DNA of 64,000 nucleotides, taken from the NCBI RefSeq assembly GCF_042666875.1, contig NZ_JBHTCX010000012.1, positions 434,001 to 498,000 on the forward strand, given 5' to 3'. The notes below the pieces were generated by a model. The model searched no databases. It worked only from the letters and a program-made list of their open reading frames with translations, and was not told the DNA's origin. Of the stretch, positions 17,851-26,872 are shown piece by piece; positions within the stretch are counted from its first letter, which is position 1; each line of letters opens with the position of its first letter. Position numbers and translations under genes: made by a program. Source of the DNA: Brachybacterium sp042666875. Its GTDB lineage: Bacteria; Actinomycetota; Actinomycetes; Actinomycetales; Dermabacteraceae.

Positions 17851-19185
17851 ATGACTGACCAGGGTTTCCCCGCCGCACACCGTCGCTCGGCCCGAGATGC
17901 TCCCGGCAGCTCCGGCCCATCGCGACGCGGCATGCTCGCCGCCGGCGCGGTCACGGGCACCGCCGCCCTCGCCGCGGCCCCGTCGGCCCTCGCGGCGCCG
18001 ACGCCGCCCGCAGTGACCGTGCCGGCCGAGCAGCCGGCCCCGGACGGCCGGCCGGTGCCGCCGAAGGAGGCGGCCGCTCGGGCGGTCGCGGCGACCGACG
18101 CCCTGCTGACATACTTCGCCGCCGAGAACGATCCGGACATGCTCCTGGAGCAGTACCCGCGCCAGGAGGGCGATCCGGAGTTCAGCTATGTCTGGCCGCT
18201 GTCCCAGGCCCGCGCCGCCGTCACCGAGCTGATCGCCGCGTTCGCCAAGGGCGGCCCCAAGGTCGATACCGGCGACCTGGACCTCGACGCGGCCGACGCC
18301 TCCCTCATCCGCGCCCAGGAGCACTACTGGTACCCGCAGGGCGGGACCACCGGGCTGCCCGGGTACACCGCGGCCACGGACTCGGAGCAGGGCGCCCACG
18401 GCGACTTCTTCTACGACGACAACGACTGGATCGCGCTGATCGAGATCGAGCAGCATCTGCTCAGCGGCGGCGAGAAGGGCGACCTCGACCGTGCCCGCCA
18501 GCTGCTGGACCTGTTCCGCTCCGGGGAGTCCACCGACCCGAGCCTGGCCTCCCCCGGTGGCATCGAATGGACCCAGGGTGACTGGAACCAGGATCGCAAC
18601 ACGGTCTCCACCTTCCCCTCCGCCAAGGTCGCCCTGCGCCTCCACCAGATCACCGGTGAACAGCGGGCCCTCGAGGACGCTCTGCGCTGGATGGACTGGG
18701 GACGCTCTACCCTTCTGGCTCCCGAAGGTCTGTACTGGGACAACATCAAGCCCGACGGGGAGATCGACCGCACCTTCTGGGCGTACAACCAGGGCGTGCC
18801 GCTGGGCACCGAGGCTCTGGCGTACCAGATCACCGGCGCCCCGGAGCATCTGGACAACGCTCTGAGCCTGGTGGAGGCGATCATCGCCCACTTCCAGCCC
18901 TTCGAGGAGGGCGGCGAGCTCGATGCACAGCCCATCCAGTTCTCCGCCATCATGCTCTCGAACCTGCTGATGGCCGAGTCGATCCTCGGTGGCGAGGTCC
19001 AGGGTCGCGCGATCACCCAGGCCTACGCACAGCGACTGTGGGAGAACCGCCGCGATCCCGAGACCGGTCTGGTGACCGATTCGCGCGAGAGCGAGTCCGG
19101 AGTGCACCTCCTGGACCAGGCCGGCTTCGCCCGCAGCCTCGCCCTCGCGGTCATGCCCCGTCCGCTCTGGCAGCACCTGAGCTGA
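17851..19185 (+). CDS. Secreted glycoside hydrolase family 76 protein (alpha-1,6-mannanase-like)
   Basis: GH76 enzymes are retaining endo-alpha-1,6-mannanases that cut mannan backbones. The 444-residue protein begins with a Tat signal: twin arginine at 25-26 (PSRRGMLAAGA), a hydrophobic run and a likely cut after SALA near residue 48. The mature part has the GH76 catalytic pair D189-D190 in YDDNDW, and the family segments YWDNI, YNQG and LLDQAGFARSL. It stands alone, followed by a strong bidirectional terminator. Substrate could be fungal or yeast mannan, or lipomannan-like glycans. A possible -10 (TAGCGT at 17804-17809) lies about 40 bases upstream. Confidence 0.88.
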   Translation: MTDQGFPAAHRRSARDAPGSSGPSRRGMLAAGAVTGTAALAAAPSALAAPTPPAVTVPAEQPAPDGRPVPPKEAAARAVAATDALLTYFAAENDPDMLLEQYPRQEGDPEFSYVWPLSQARAAVTELIAAFAKGGPKVDTGDLDLDAADASLIRAQEHYWYPQGGTTGLPGYTAATDSEQGAHGDFFYDDNDWIALIEIEQHLLSGGEKGDLDRARQLLDLFRSGESTDPSLASPGGIEWTQGDWNQDRNTVSTFPSAKVALRLHQITGEQRALEDALRWMDWGRSTLLAPEGLYWDNIKPDGEIDRTFWAYNQGVPLGTEALAYQITGAPEHLDNALSLVEAIIAHFQPFEEGGELDAQPIQFSAIMLSNLLMAESILGGEVQGRAITQAYAQRLWENRRDPETGLVTDSRESESGVHLLDQAGFARSLALAVMPRPLWQHLS

Positions 19186-19208
19186 CCTGCGGCACGACGA
19201 GACAGGCA

Positions 19209-19248
19209 CGCGGGGTCCTGGCCGACGCTGAGCGGCCAGGACCCCGCG
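19209..19248. terminator. Bidirectional terminator hairpin
   Basis: CGCGGGGTCCTGGCC (19209-19223) and its exact reverse complement (19234-19248) make a perfect 15-base stem with a ten-base loop. It sits between the convergent GH76 and UDP-glucose pyrophosphorylase genes. Confidence 0.85.
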
Positions 19249-19254
19249 CCGCGG

Positions 19255-20643
19255 TCAGGCGTTGCTGATGGAGCCGACGCGGGCGCCCTCGGGCACCTCG
19301 CCGCCCTCTTCACCGAGCACGGCGTCACCGATCACGGAGACATCTGCCCCGAAGGTCCAGTCCCCCTGGACATCGAGGCTCTTCGCCTCCCGCAGCGAGG
19401 GCACGCCCTGGGGGAAGCGCAGCTCGAAGTCCTGGATCAGCTTGTAGGGCTCCGGGGCGAGCGTGATCGTCGGGGCGGAGTCGACCTGCTGGACCAGCGC
19501 GGCGCGCCCGTCCAGGGTGTACGCGTCGGAGCGGACCAGCATCAGGTCGCTGGTGGACTTCACCGGCAGGAACCGGTCGCGGCCGACGACGATCGCGGTC
19601 GCCCCCTCGAACACCTCGATCGCCGCACCCATCGCGGATTCGATCTGGTAGACCTTCGGGCTGGTCTTGTCGGCGGGATCCACGGTCTTCTCGTTGCGGA
19701 TCAGCGGCAGCCCCATCACGCCCTGTCGCTCCTCGAGCACGGCGGACAGCTGCTCGAGGTCGAACCACAGGTTGTTGGTGTGGAAGAACGGATGACGGTG
19801 CTCGTCGGTGAAGTAGTCCATCTCCTCCTCCGGCGTCTGCGCGGTGTCACGCAGGATGAGCCGCCCGTCGGACTTCCGCACGGCGAGATGTCCGCCCTTG
19901 CGATCCGCCGGGGTGCGGGGGCACAGCTCGGCGGCGTACGGGGCCCCGGTGGAGGCGAACCAGGCCGCCAGGACGGGACTGGGCACGGTGCCGAGGTTGT
20001 CGGAGTTCGAGACGGAGGCGTACTTGAAGCCGGCATCCAGCAGCTGCTGGAGAACGCCCGAGGTCTGCAGCGCGGTGTAGATGTCGCCGTGGCCGGGCGG
20101 GCACCATTCCAGCGCCGGGTCCTGCGGCCACTGGACCGGGGTGAGATCGTCAGCTCGCAGCTTGGGTTCCTTGTTCTGCAGGAAGTCCAGCGGGAGGTCG
20201 CCGACGGGCAGGTCGGGATACTTCTCGAGCACCGCCAGCGTGTCCTCGCGGGTGCGGAAGGAGTTCATGAAGATCAGCGGCAGTCGGGATCCGGTCCCCT
20301 GCCGCGCCGCCAGGACCTGCTCGACGATGATGTCCAGGAAGCTCTTGCCCTCACGCACAGGCAGCAGGGACTTCGCCTGATCCAGCCCCATCGAGGTGCC
20401 GAGGCCGCCGTTGAGGTTGATGACGGCGAGCTGATCGAAGACCTGCTTGGCGTGCGCCGGATCGATGGTGACGTCCTCGAGGCGGGGCGGATCGAGGTAG
20501 GGCTCGATCGTGTCCTCGGGGATCGTTCCCGTCACGCCCTCCTCGAGCTGACCGTAGTAGTGGGTGAAGACGTCGATCGCGGTCTGCGCGACTCCGTCGT
20601 CGGCCATCTTCTTCTGCGCTGCAGAGAGTCCTTCAGTGCTCAT
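19255..20643 (-). CDS. UTP--glucose-1-phosphate uridylyltransferase, UGP2 (eukaryotic) type
   Basis: Makes UDP-glucose from glucose-1-phosphate and UTP for glycan and glycolipid synthesis. The 462 residues belong to the UDPGP family rather than the bacterial GalU family. The nucleotide-binding signature NLNGGLGTSMG is followed by AKSLLPVREG with the conserved lysine. Later come FMNSFRTREDT, WCPPGHGDIYTAL, SNSDNLG and FHTNNLWFDL. The C-end has the left-handed beta-helix-like region of the family. ATG 20643 is used; a TACCCT -10 six bases upstream suggests a leaderless message. It is divergent from the HAD phosphatase gene, 124 bases away. Confidence 0.92.
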   Translation of the reverse strand: MSTEGLSAAQKKMADDGVAQTAIDVFTHYYGQLEEGVTGTIPEDTIEPYLDPPRLEDVTIDPAHAKQVFDQLAVINLNGGLGTSMGLDQAKSLLPVREGKSFLDIIVEQVLAARQGTGSRLPLIFMNSFRTREDTLAVLEKYPDLPVGDLPLDFLQNKEPKLRADDLTPVQWPQDPALEWCPPGHGDIYTALQTSGVLQQLLDAGFKYASVSNSDNLGTVPSPVLAAWFASTGAPYAAELCPRTPADRKGGHLAVRKSDGRLILRDTAQTPEEEMDYFTDEHRHPFFHTNNLWFDLEQLSAVLEERQGVMGLPLIRNEKTVDPADKTSPKVYQIESAMGAAIEVFEGATAIVVGRDRFLPVKSTSDLMLVRSDAYTLDGRAALVQQVDSAPTITLAPEPYKLIQDFELRFPQGVPSLREAKSLDVQGDWTFGADVSVIGDAVLGEEGGEVPEGARVGSISNA

Positions 20644-20649
20644 GGCCAC

Positions 20650-20655
20650 AGGGTA
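20650..20655 (-). promoter_or_regulatory. -10 box of a leaderless transcript (UDP-glucose pyrophosphorylase)
   Basis: TACCCT on the minus strand, six bases before the ATG at 20643. No ribosome binding site and no clear -35. Confidence 0.4.
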
Positions 20656-20755
20656 TCGGGCTCCCGTCGCCGCAGCATCGCCGACGCCGACCATCCGATC
20701 GACGCGATCCGGTGCGTGCTGGCGCTCACCGGGGGCCGGTGCGCCGCCGCGTCAC

Positions 20756-20761
20756 TACGCT
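20756..20761 (+). promoter_or_regulatory. -10 box of a leaderless transcript (HAD phosphatase)
   Basis: TACGCT, six bases before the ATG at 20768, with no Shine-Dalgarno. The -35 region is not recognisable. Confidence 0.4.
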
Positions 20762-20767
20762 GGCCCC

Positions 20768-21424
20768 ATGCCGGACTCCCTGCCACCGCTGCGCTCTCTG
20801 ATCGCATCGCACGACATCCGGGCGGTCGTCTCCGATCTCGACGGCGTGCTTCGCCGGTTCGACCAGTCACTGTGGGCCGAGCTCGATCAGGAGCTCGGAA
20901 CTGAGCCGGGGACCGTCTTCACCGCCATCCTGCGGCACCCGTATCTCGATGATGTAGTCCGAGGACGAGGAACCCACGCCCACTGGCGCGAACGAGCGAG
21001 CATCCAGCTGGTCGACGCCGGAGCAGACCCTGTCGCGGCCCGAGCGGCGGTGGACCGCTGGGCGGCGACGCCGGCCGTCGTCGACCGGGACGTGCTCGAC
21101 GCCCTGGCCACTTGGCGAGGAGAGGGCATCGCAGTGTTCGTTCTGACCAACGGCACGGACCGGGTCCCGGCGGAGCTGGATGCCCTGGGACTCGGGCCGT
21201 TCCTCGGCACCGACCGCCGGTTCCTCCTGAACACTGCGGATCTCGGAGCGGCGAAGCCGGACGCCGAGGCCTATTCACGGGCGCATGATCGCATCGAGCA
21301 GGAACTGCGGCAGACGCTCGCCCCGAGTCAGATCGCTTTCCTCGATGATTCCTTGCGGCATGTGCGTGCTGCCGCTGCCTTCGGCTGGAACGCGCTGCAC
21401 CACCACGTCGACGGGTCCGACTGA
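20768..21424 (+). CDS. HAD-superfamily hydrolase
   Basis: A 218-residue haloacid-dehalogenase-like phosphatase. Motif I is VVSDLDGVL (both aspartates present), motif II VFVLTNGTD, motif III the lysine in LGAAKPDAEAY, and motif IV AFLDDSLRHVRAAAAFGWNALHH. The small helical cap between motifs I and II places it among HAD subfamily IA proteins of the YihX/epoxide-hydrolase-N type. The substrate, probably a small sugar phosphate or nucleotide, is unknown. ATG 20768 is supported by the -10 box directly before it; the frame upstream overlaps the divergent gene's promoter. Confidence 0.85.
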   Translation: MPDSLPPLRSLIASHDIRAVVSDLDGVLRRFDQSLWAELDQELGTEPGTVFTAILRHPYLDDVVRGRGTHAHWRERASIQLVDAGADPVAARAAVDRWAATPAVVDRDVLDALATWRGEGIAVFVLTNGTDRVPAELDALGLGPFLGTDRRFLLNTADLGAAKPDAEAYSRAHDRIEQELRQTLAPSQIAFLDDSLRHVRAAAAFGWNALHHHVDGSD

Positions 21425-21480
21425 CTCCCGCCGCAGCGCTCGGGCACAGAACGTGAGCAGCGGCCTCTGCCGGCGCGAGT

Positions 21481-21972
21481 TCACTCCTCCGGGTCGGGCC
21501 AGTCCAGATCGTTCGCGGCGACCCAGTCGATCGCACCGCTGAGACGGTCCGGCGCGGCGGCGAAGTCCTCGAGCACCCGGAAGGCCAGCTCACCGCTGAT
21601 GAACGTCCCCATCGGCACCTGTGCCTGATTCGGCTTCACCAGGAACCCGTGCAGCAGTTGCCGGTTTCCCACGCTCATCACCGTCGGCTGCAGGCGGCCG
21701 TCCGCCTCCACGCGGCTCCAGGCCAAGGAGAACCCGCGCCCCGGGTAGTACTCGTAGGAGAGCGTCGGGCCGTGGGGACGCTTGGGGAGGGTGCTGAGGA
21801 CATCGGCATCCTTGGCCGAGGCCGCGGTGACGAACCCGTCGGAGCCGAACTCCGCATCGTCCTCGTCACCCACCAGGAAGAACGGCCGCAGCTCTGCCAC
21901 GTCGTACTCGTGGCGTCCCGAGGCCGGGTCGCCGCCGGGCAGATAGACGTGCGAGGTGTGGACACGGGGCAT
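21481..21972 (-). CDS. Conserved hypothetical protein
   Basis: A soluble, acidic protein of 163 residues that I do not recognise. It starts MPRVHTSHVYLPGGDP, contains YEYYPGRGFSLAWSRVEADGRLQPTV and FLVKPNQAQVPMG segments, and ends in a Trp/Asp/Pro-rich tail. There is no signal peptide or membrane segment. The ATG at 21972 has GAGGAG five bases upstream, so the long open frame further upstream, which overlaps the metG promoter, is not used. It converges with the HAD gene and is divergent from metG. Confidence 0.7.
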   Translation of the reverse strand: MPRVHTSHVYLPGGDPASGRHEYDVAELRPFFLVGDEDDAEFGSDGFVTAASAKDADVLSTLPKRPHGPTLSYEYYPGRGFSLAWSRVEADGRLQPTVMSVGNRQLLHGFLVKPNQAQVPMGTFISGELAFRVLEDFAAAPDRLSGAIDWVAANDLDWPDPEE

Positions 21973-22139
21973 GGGTGCTCCTCGGGAGTCGTCGGCGGCC
22001 GTCAGCGGGCTGGCCGCCGATTCTGCCATCCGGGCGGGCGCCGGCACCGTGCTGTCCACACCGTGCTGTTCGCGCCGCCCCGCAGATGCTTCTGTGCACC
22101 GCGCCGAGCAGGTCGTCCGCGCGGGGGCGAGCTTGTTCG

Positions 22140-22145
22140 TAGACT
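22140..22145 (+). promoter_or_regulatory. -10 box of a leaderless metG transcript
   Basis: TAGACT, eight bases before the metG ATG at 22154. No Shine-Dalgarno is present in the gap. Confidence 0.5.
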
Positions 22146-22153
22146 GGTGCGCT

Positions 22154-23953
22154 ATGAGCACAGTCCTGTCCGCGGTCGCCTGGCCGTATGCCAACGGTCC
22201 CCGCCATATCGGCCATGTCGCCGGTTTCGGCGTCCCCTCCGACGTCTTCTCGCGCTACATGCGCATGGCCGGTCACGACGTGCTCATGGTCTCCGGCACC
22301 GATGAGCACGGCACGCCGATCCTGGTCGCCGCCGACGCCGAGGGCGTCAGCGCCCAGGAGCTCGCCGACCGCAACAACCGCCTCATCGTCGAGGACCTCG
22401 TCGCCCTGGGGCTGTCCTATGACCTCTTCACCCGCACTGTCACCCGTAACCACCAGCAGGTGGTCCAGGACATGTTCGTCACCGTGCGCGACAACGGGTA
22501 CATGGTCGAGAAGACCACCTCCGGTGCCATCTCGCCCTCGACCGGGCGCACTCTGCCGGACCGCTACATCGAGGGCACCTGTCCCATCTGCGGCGCCGGC
22601 GGCGCCCGCGGCGATCAGTGCGACAACTGCGGCAATCAGCTCGACCCCACCGACCTCATCGACCCCGTCTCCCGCATCAACGGCGAGACCCCGCAGTTCG
22701 TGGAGACCTCCCACTGGTTCCTGGACCTCCCGGCCCTGGCCGGCGAACTGGGCCGGTGGCTGGACGAGCGCGAGGGGACGGGTCTGTGGCGACCCAACGT
22801 GATCCGGTTCAGCCAGCACATCCTCGAGGACATCAAGCCTCGTGCGATGACGCGCGACATCGACTGGGGCATCCCGGTGCCGGGCTGGGAGGACCAGCCG
22901 AACAAGCGCCTGTACGTCTGGTTCGACGCCGTGGTCGGCTACCTGTCCGCCTCGATCGAATGGGCGCGCCGTTCCGGTGACCCGGAGGCCTGGCGTCGCT
23001 GGTGGAACGATCCGGACGCCCTGAACTACTACTTCATGGGCAAGGACAACATCGTCTTCCACTCCCAGATCTGGCCGGCCGAGCTGATCGCGCAGAACGG
23101 CGCGGGCGACAAGGGCGGCGAGCCCGGGACCTTCGGGGAGCTGAACCTGCCCACCGAAGTCGTCTCCAGCGAGTTCCTCACCATGGAGGGCAAGAAGTTC
23201 TCCTCCTCCAAGGGCGTGGTGATCTACGTGCGCGACGTGCTGGAGCGGTACCAGCCCGACGCGCTGCGCTATTTCATCTCGGCCGCCGGTCCGGAGAACC
23301 AGGACGCCGACTTCACGTGGGTCGACTTCGTCTCCCGCACCAACAACGAGCTGGTCGCGGGCTGGGGCAACCTCATCAACCGCACCGCCGCGATGATCGC
23401 CAAGAACGTCGGGGAGATCCCGGCGGCCGGTGAGCTGGAGGAGATCGACGAGCGTCTCCTGGCGGCGATCCGAGAGGGCTTCACGACCGTCGGCTCGCTG
23501 ATCGAGGCTCACCGTCAGCGCGCCGCGATCGCCGAGGTCATGCGGCTGGTCGGCGAGGCCAATCGCTACGTCTCCGAGACCGAGCCGTTCAAGCTCAAGA
23601 GCGAGGAGCAGCGGCCGCGGCTGCTGACGGTGCTGCACGTGCTCGCCCAGGCCGTCACCGACCTCAACACGATGATGGCCCCGTTCCTGCCGCAGTCCGC
23701 CAACGCCGTGGAGAAGGCGCTGGGCGGGGACCGCCAGATGGCGCCGATGCCCCGTATCGAGGAGGTCGAGGATCTCGACGGCGGCCCCGGGTACCCGATC
23801 ATCACCGGTGACTACACCGACGTGCCGGCGTGGGGACACCGTCCCGTCGCGGTCGGGCAGACGGTCGTCAAGCCCACCCCGATCTTCGTCAAGCTCGATC
23901 CGGCGGTCGCGGAGCAGGAGCTCGAGCGCCTCGAGGCGGCGGCGGAGAACTGA
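22154..23953 (+). CDS. metG: Methionine--tRNA ligase
   Basis: Charges tRNA-Met. The 599 residues contain the class I HIGH motif (PRHIGHVAG, near residue 16), a connective-peptide zinc knuckle of the four-cysteine kind (CPIC ... CDNC near residues 156-173), WFDAVVGYLSASIEW, and the KMSKS-equivalent KKFSSSKG near residue 351. The anticodon-binding helical domain follows, and there is no C-terminal EMAP/Trbp111 domain. The ATG at 22154 gives the expected MSTVLSAVAWPYANG start and follows a -10 box by eight bases. Confidence 0.96.
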   Translation: MSTVLSAVAWPYANGPRHIGHVAGFGVPSDVFSRYMRMAGHDVLMVSGTDEHGTPILVAADAEGVSAQELADRNNRLIVEDLVALGLSYDLFTRTVTRNHQQVVQDMFVTVRDNGYMVEKTTSGAISPSTGRTLPDRYIEGTCPICGAGGARGDQCDNCGNQLDPTDLIDPVSRINGETPQFVETSHWFLDLPALAGELGRWLDEREGTGLWRPNVIRFSQHILEDIKPRAMTRDIDWGIPVPGWEDQPNKRLYVWFDAVVGYLSASIEWARRSGDPEAWRRWWNDPDALNYYFMGKDNIVFHSQIWPAELIAQNGAGDKGGEPGTFGELNLPTEVVSSEFLTMEGKKFSSSKGVVIYVRDVLERYQPDALRYFISAAGPENQDADFTWVDFVSRTNNELVAGWGNLINRTAAMIAKNVGEIPAAGELEEIDERLLAAIREGFTTVGSLIEAHRQRAAIAEVMRLVGEANRYVSETEPFKLKSEEQRPRLLTVLHVLAQAVTDLNTMMAPFLPQSANAVEKALGGDRQMAPMPRIEEVEDLDGGPGYPIITGDYTDVPAWGHRPVAVGQTVVKPTPIFVKLDPAVAEQELERLEAAAEN

Positions 23954-23990
23954 TCCCCGGCCGGGCCGGTGCGCCGGAACGGTACAGAGC

Positions 23991-24030
23991 GTAGGCTTGC
24001 TACTTACAGTTTCGCGAGAACTGTCAGTAA
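23991..24030 (+). promoter_or_regulatory. Promoter and palindromic operator upstream of fic gene
   Basis: A TAGGCT -10 candidate (23991-23996) is followed by an inverted repeat. CTTACAGTT (24002-24010) and AACTGTCAGTAAG (24018-24030) flank a TCGCGAG centre. The repeat covers the likely transcription start and reaches almost to the ribosome binding site, a good position for a repressor. The Fic protein itself has a winged-helix-like C-terminus and could bind here. Confidence 0.55.
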
Positions 24031-24039
24031 GGGGCCACC

Positions 24040-25317
24040 ATGGGCACAGATCATTCGCACGCCGACGCCGCCTCGCCGGTGGCTTCGAGCCTCCCCGTGC
24101 CGCCGATCGGTCAGCGGGCGGGTACCTGGACCGTGCCCGATACCGGACTGCACTCACGGCGGGCGAGGACCGCGGGCACCGGGAGGTACCACGCCGCCGT
24201 GCCCGCTCGGCTCGCCGAGAGCGACTGGCGCGTCCCCTCCGATCTCGCGGCCGACGTGGCCGACGCCGAATCCGCTCTGGTGGCCCTGGACCGCGACGCC
24301 GCGACCTCGCTCCCACAGACCGGCGGCGCGTCGCCATCACGGGGACCGGTCCTCGGTCCGATGAGCGCGATCCTGCTGCGCACGGAGTCGGCGTCGTCCT
24401 CGCAGATCGAGGACCTCACCGTGGGCGCCCGCCAGCTGGCCCTCGCCGAGCTGCAGGAGTCGGCCAGCGCCAACGCCCGGGTGGTGGTCGCGAACGTGCG
24501 TGCCATGGAGTCGGCGATCGCCCTGTCGCGCCGGCTGGATGTCGGCGCGGTGCTGACGATGCAGCACGCCCTTCTCGGTGAGGACGCGGTGCACGGACGG
24601 AGTGCAGGCGGGCTGCGCGAGCAGCTCGTATGGATCGGCCGCAACGGCCATTCACCCGTCGGCGCCGTGTTCGTCGCCCCGGAGCCCGCGGACGTCCCCG
24701 CGGCGATGGAGGACCTGATGGCGTTCGTCGGCCGTGAGGACCTGCCCGTGCTGCTGCATGCGGCGCTGGCGCACGCACAGTTCGAGACGATCCATCCCTT
24801 CACCGACGGCAACGGTCGTACCGGTCGCGCGCTGGTGCACGCCATGCTGCACGGGAAGGGACTGCTCTCGACCCTCGCGCCGCCGATCTCCGCCGGCCTG
24901 CTGCGGGAGCTGGAGGGATACACCGACTCGCTCACGGCGTTCCGCGCCGGGGATGCACGGCCGGTGGTCGAGCGCTTCGCGCAGGCGGCCCGATACGCCG
25001 CCGCGACCGGCCGGCAGCTCATCGGCTCGTTGTCGGCGCAGCTGGATGGTGACCGCCGCCGCCTGGGGGGTCTGCGCCCCCAGGCGGCGGGGTGGAGGCT
25101 GCTGCCGCTGCTGGTGGGACAGCCGGTGCTCAACGCCGCCTATGTGCGCTCTGCGCTCGGCACGTCCGACACCACCGCGCAGCGGGCCATCTCGCAGCTC
25201 GCCGACGCTGGGATCCTCACCGAGCGGACGGGCGCCTCGCGGAACCGCGTTTGGCAGCATTCGGGGATCCTGGACATCCTCGATGAGTACGCCGAGGCGA
25301 TCCGGCGCCCCGGGTGA
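24040..25317 (+). CDS. Fic-family protein (AMPylase-like) with C-terminal winged-helix region
   Basis: Fic proteins move AMP (or another phosphate-containing group) from a nucleotide onto a hydroxyl of a target protein. The 425 residues carry a complete active-site motif HPFTDGNGR(TGR) at 252-260. An N-terminal inhibitory-type segment SSSQIED (about 119-125) matches the class II pattern S/T-x-x-x-E-G/N except that D replaces G/N, so the enzyme is probably self-inhibited. The C-terminal ~90 residues (NAAYVRSALGTSDTTAQRAISQLADAGIL) form a winged helix-turn-helix typical of the large DUF4172/Fic/DOC group. The ATG at 24040 follows GGGG by five bases. No antitoxin gene is adjacent. Confidence 0.9.
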   Translation: MGTDHSHADAASPVASSLPVPPIGQRAGTWTVPDTGLHSRRARTAGTGRYHAAVPARLAESDWRVPSDLAADVADAESALVALDRDAATSLPQTGGASPSRGPVLGPMSAILLRTESASSSQIEDLTVGARQLALAELQESASANARVVVANVRAMESAIALSRRLDVGAVLTMQHALLGEDAVHGRSAGGLREQLVWIGRNGHSPVGAVFVAPEPADVPAAMEDLMAFVGREDLPVLLHAALAHAQFETIHPFTDGNGRTGRALVHAMLHGKGLLSTLAPPISAGLLRELEGYTDSLTAFRAGDARPVVERFAQAARYAAATGRQLIGSLSAQLDGDRRRLGGLRPQAAGWRLLPLLVGQPVLNAAYVRSALGTSDTTAQRAISQLADAGILTERTGASRNRVWQHSGILDILDEYAEAIRRPG

Positions 25318-25372
25318 GCGCCGCCCGGGACCGCGGGGATCCCGAGCCGCAGGCTCCCGGGCCGCGAACGGC

Positions 25373-26872
25373 TCAGTGGCCCGCGGGCTCCGGGATCTCG
25401 TCGAACTCCTCCGGCTTGCGGACGAACCAGGCGAGCACCACCGGCACCAGCACGATCATCGCTGCCAGCAGGAAGGCAGTGCGGGCGCCCGGGGCACCGG
25501 CCGCCGCCGTCTCCAGGCCCTCGGCCTGACCCGCGTGCAGGACGCTGGAGTACAGCCCGATCAGCATGGCCACACCGACGGCCCCGCCGACCTGCTGCAG
25601 CGTGTTCAACGCGGCCGAGCCGTGCGAGTACAGCTTCGGGACCAGCGAGCCCAGCGACGCCGAGAACAGCGGCGTGAAGGACATCGCAAGGCCCACCGAC
25701 ATGCCGGCCTGGACGATCATCAGCACCACCACCGGGGTGCCGTGCGCGGTCATCGAGTAGAACAGCAGCGCCCCGGCGATCAGCAGCGTGCCCGGCACCA
25801 GCAGGGTCCGAGGGCCGCGGGCGTCGTAGACGCGACCCATCACCGGGCCCAGCAGGCCCATCAGGATGGAGCCGGGCATGAGGATCAGGCCGGAGGTCAC
25901 GGCGTTCAGACCGACCACGTCCTGCAGGTACAGGGGCAGCAGGTTCAGCGTGCCGAACATCGCCAGCGCCACGATGCCCATGATGACGACAGCGAGGGTG
26001 AAGTTGCGCGAACGGAACACGCGCAGGTCCAGCAGCGCGGCGCCGGAACGCTGCAGGACGATCTGACGCCAGGCGAACCCGGCCAGCACCACCGCTCCGA
26101 ACACGAGCAGGATGACGCCGGTGCCGATCGCGGACGTGCCGGGAATCGTGGCGGCGGAGATCTCCGCGCCTTCGGCGGAGCCGAACAGACTGAGCCCGTA
26201 GACGATGGTGCCGAAGGACAGGGCCGACAGGACGATCGAGAAGATGTCGATCGGGGCGCGGGTGGACTCACCGAGGTTCGTCATCCAGCGAGCGCCGAGC
26301 AGCAGCGCGACGATGGCGATGGGCAGCACGATGCCGAACAGCCAGCGCCAGCCCAGGGTGTCCAGGACGATGCCGGACATCGTGGGGCCGATCGCCGGTG
26401 CGAGCGAGATGACCATGCCGACCCGGCCCATCATGCGGCCCCGCGAGGACGGGGGCACGACGTCCATGATCGTGGTCATCAGCAGCGGCATCATCACGCC
26501 GGTGCCTCCGGCCTGGATGATGCGGCCGGCCAGCAGCATCGGGAAGCCGCTGGCGACCATGCAGACCAGGGTGCCCACGGCGAACGTGGTGATCGCGGCC
26601 AGGAACACCTGGCGCGTGGTGAACCGCTGCAGGATGAAGCCGGTGGTCGGGATGACCACGGCCATGGTGAGCATGAAGGAGCTGGTCAGCCATTGACCCA
26701 ACTCGGGCGGCAGGCCGAGATCCGCATTGAGGTGCGGGATCGCGATACCCATCGTGGTCTCGTTGAGGATGGCGACGAACGCCGCGACCAGCAGCAGCCA
26801 GATGACCCGCATTCCCTGCGGGTTGATCTGGGGCTGGGACGGCGGCGCGGTGGCGGTGTCGGTCGTACTCAT
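25373..26872 (-). CDS. MFS multidrug efflux transporter, DHA2 (EmrB/QacA) family
   Basis: A 499-residue membrane protein with 12-14 hydrophobic segments. DHA2 features include NETTMGIAIPHLNADLG in helix 1, the proline-rich TGFILQRF loop region, GRIIQAGGTGVMMPLLMTT, and the antiporter motif C-like LAPAIGPTMSGIVLD. Such pumps expel drugs or organic cations using the proton gradient; the substrate is unknown. It converges with the fic gene and is divergent from the sugar transporter with a 353-base gap. No TetR or MarR regulator gene is adjacent, unlike many efflux pumps. Confidence 0.9.
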   Translation of the reverse strand: MSTTDTATAPPSQPQINPQGMRVIWLLLVAAFVAILNETTMGIAIPHLNADLGLPPELGQWLTSSFMLTMAVVIPTTGFILQRFTTRQVFLAAITTFAVGTLVCMVASGFPMLLAGRIIQAGGTGVMMPLLMTTIMDVVPPSSRGRMMGRVGMVISLAPAIGPTMSGIVLDTLGWRWLFGIVLPIAIVALLLGARWMTNLGESTRAPIDIFSIVLSALSFGTIVYGLSLFGSAEGAEISAATIPGTSAIGTGVILLVFGAVVLAGFAWRQIVLQRSGAALLDLRVFRSRNFTLAVVIMGIVALAMFGTLNLLPLYLQDVVGLNAVTSGLILMPGSILMGLLGPVMGRVYDARGPRTLLVPGTLLIAGALLFYSMTAHGTPVVVLMIVQAGMSVGLAMSFTPLFSASLGSLVPKLYSHGSAALNTLQQVGGAVGVAMLIGLYSSVLHAGQAEGLETAAAGAPGARTAFLLAAMIVLVPVVLAWFVRKPEEFDEIPEPAGH

